From Planctomycetota bacterium (GTDB taxonomy: Bacteria > Planctomycetota > Planctomycetia > Isosphaerales > Isosphaeraceae): a stretch of DNA of 7,520 nucleotides. The position numbers and the translations under genes were made by a program. The notes beneath the pieces were generated by a model that ran no database searches, was not told the DNA's origin, and was given only the letters and a program-made list of their open reading frames with translations. Location of the stretch: the NCBI GenBank assembly GCA_021807585.1, contig JAKBCQ010000101.1:1-7520 (forward strand). The letters are read 5' to 3'. This document shows, piece after piece, positions 6,825 through 7,520 of the stretch; positions within the stretch are counted from its first letter, which is position 1; each line of letters starts with the position of its first letter.

Positions 6825-7520
6825 ATGGAGAGATCGGCCCGATCGGTCCGTTTTTCAAAGAATACAGATATGAACTCTTCGTTAAAACTTAGTTTGATCT
6901 CGGCGCGAGCGAGCGAATCGCCGATCGGCGAGATGATGCATCGCGCGCTTTCAGACCCGAGGGTGATCTCGTTGGCGGCGGGTTTTGTCGACAACGAGAC
7001 GTTGCCGATCGAGTTGACGGCGCGTGCCGCGGCGGAATTGCTGGGGGACCGGCCCGCCGCGACGCGAGCGCTCCAATACGGGACGAATCAGGGGAACGAG
7101 GGTCTTCGCGCGGAACTGATCGATCGGCTCGAGCGGAGCGAGGGCGCCGCCAAGGGGGCGTTCGCCGAGCTTTCGCGGCGGATGGTGCTGACGCAAGGCT
7201 CGCAGCAGATGCTTTACCTGCTCGCCGAGGTGTTGCTCGATCCGGGCGATATCGTACTCGTCGAGGCGCCCACGTATTTCGTGTTTTTGGATGTCGTCAA
7301 GGCGCGCGGCGCGCGCTCGATCGGGATCGCGTGCGACGAAGCGGGCATGCGGCTCGATTCACTCGAGACGACGCTGGGTGAAATTGAAGCTCGCGGCGAA
7401 CTCGGCCGCGTCAAGTTGATTTACACGGTCAGCGAGCACAACAACCCGACGGGTTTGAGCTTGGCTGAGGATCGTCGCGGTCCGCTGGTCGAGCTCGCCA
7501 ACCGGTGGTCGCGGCGGAGC
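6825..7520 (+). CDS. PLP-dependent aminotransferase, MocR/2-aminoadipate type (3' end outside window)
   Basis: An open frame of 232 codons runs from the ATG at 6825 to the right edge without a stop. The protein reads as the N-terminal half of a fold-type I aminotransferase of the 2-aminoadipate/LysN and MocR-like group. Numbered from 6825: SPIGEMMHRALSDPRVISLAAGFVDNETLP at 32-61 is the family's N-terminal substrate segment, LQYGTNQGNEGLRAEL at 83-98 is the usual Y-G-x-x-x-G-x-x-x-L-R block, and LTQGSQQMLYL at 122-132 is the PLP-phosphate loop. LDPGDIVLVEAPTYFVF is at 138-154 (Y151 likely stacks on PLP) and YTVSEHNNPTG at 200-210 (N207 contacts PLP). The PLP lysine lies beyond the edge. There is no winged-helix domain before the catalytic part, so it is an enzyme, not a MocR regulator. 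The family usually begins close to the SPI motif, so the ATG at 6870 (M16) may be the true start; residues 1-15 look non-conserved. The substrate is unknown. Confidence 0.88.
   Translation, partial: MERSARSVRFSKNTDMNSSLKLSLISARASESPIGEMMHRALSDPRVISLAAGFVDNETLPIELTARAAAELLGDRPAATRALQYGTNQGNEGLRAELIDRLERSEGAAKGAFAELSRRMVLTQGSQQMLYLLAEVLLDPGDIVLVEAPTYFVFLDVVKARGARSIGIACDEAGMRLDSLETTLGEIEARGELGRVKLIYTVSEHNNPTGLSLAEDRRGPLVELANRWSRRS

Overview
The window looks like a piece of a GC-rich (roughly 60% by eye) bacterial chromosome from the Planctomycetota/PVC group. The main reason is the 1256-residue exported protein in the middle. It has an N-terminal dehydrogenase-like beta-propeller, HEAT repeats and a C-terminal CxxCH heme domain, an arrangement typical of Planctomycetes and Verrucomicrobia. 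Weak or absent Shine-Dalgarno sequences fit the same group. This placement is inferred from protein architecture only.

Layout, left to right: (1) a 5'-truncated class I/II PLP-dependent aminotransferase on + (2-1228). (2) A 132-bp convergent gap with a small GC hairpin. (3) The large exported cytochrome c/propeller protein on - (1361-5131). (4) A 127-bp gap holding a perfect 9-bp-stem hairpin and leading into an AT-rich dyad, 5249-5271, that covers the stop codon of the next gene. (5) A histidine-phosphatase (phosphoglycerate mutase-like) gene on - (5259-5879). (6) A 148-bp divergent gap. (7) A short-type adenylate kinase on + (6028-6684). (8) A 140-bp gap with the best promoter-like sequence in the window (TTGACA, 16 bp, TAGAGT). 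(9) A second, different PLP aminotransferase of the MocR/2-aminoadipate type on + (6825 to the right edge), which is cut off before its PLP lysine.

The genes read as ordinary metabolic and envelope genes, not one system. Two aminotransferases of different subfamilies, an adenylate kinase and a phosphatase share no obvious pathway, and their strands (+ - - + +) argue against one operon. The histidine phosphatase and the cytochrome gene are co-oriented, but a 127-bp gap and a hairpin separate them. The large protein probably acts in the periplasm or cell envelope as an electron-transferring oxidoreductase on an unknown substrate.

I found no CRISPR array, RNA gene, insertion sequence or phage gene. 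The more unusual signals are the AT-rich dyad over a stop codon, very frequent CGATCG, a 16-bp perfect palindrome inside the adenylate kinase gene, skewed TTA codon context in the large gene, and the modular build of the large protein. No gap between genes exceeds 300 bases.
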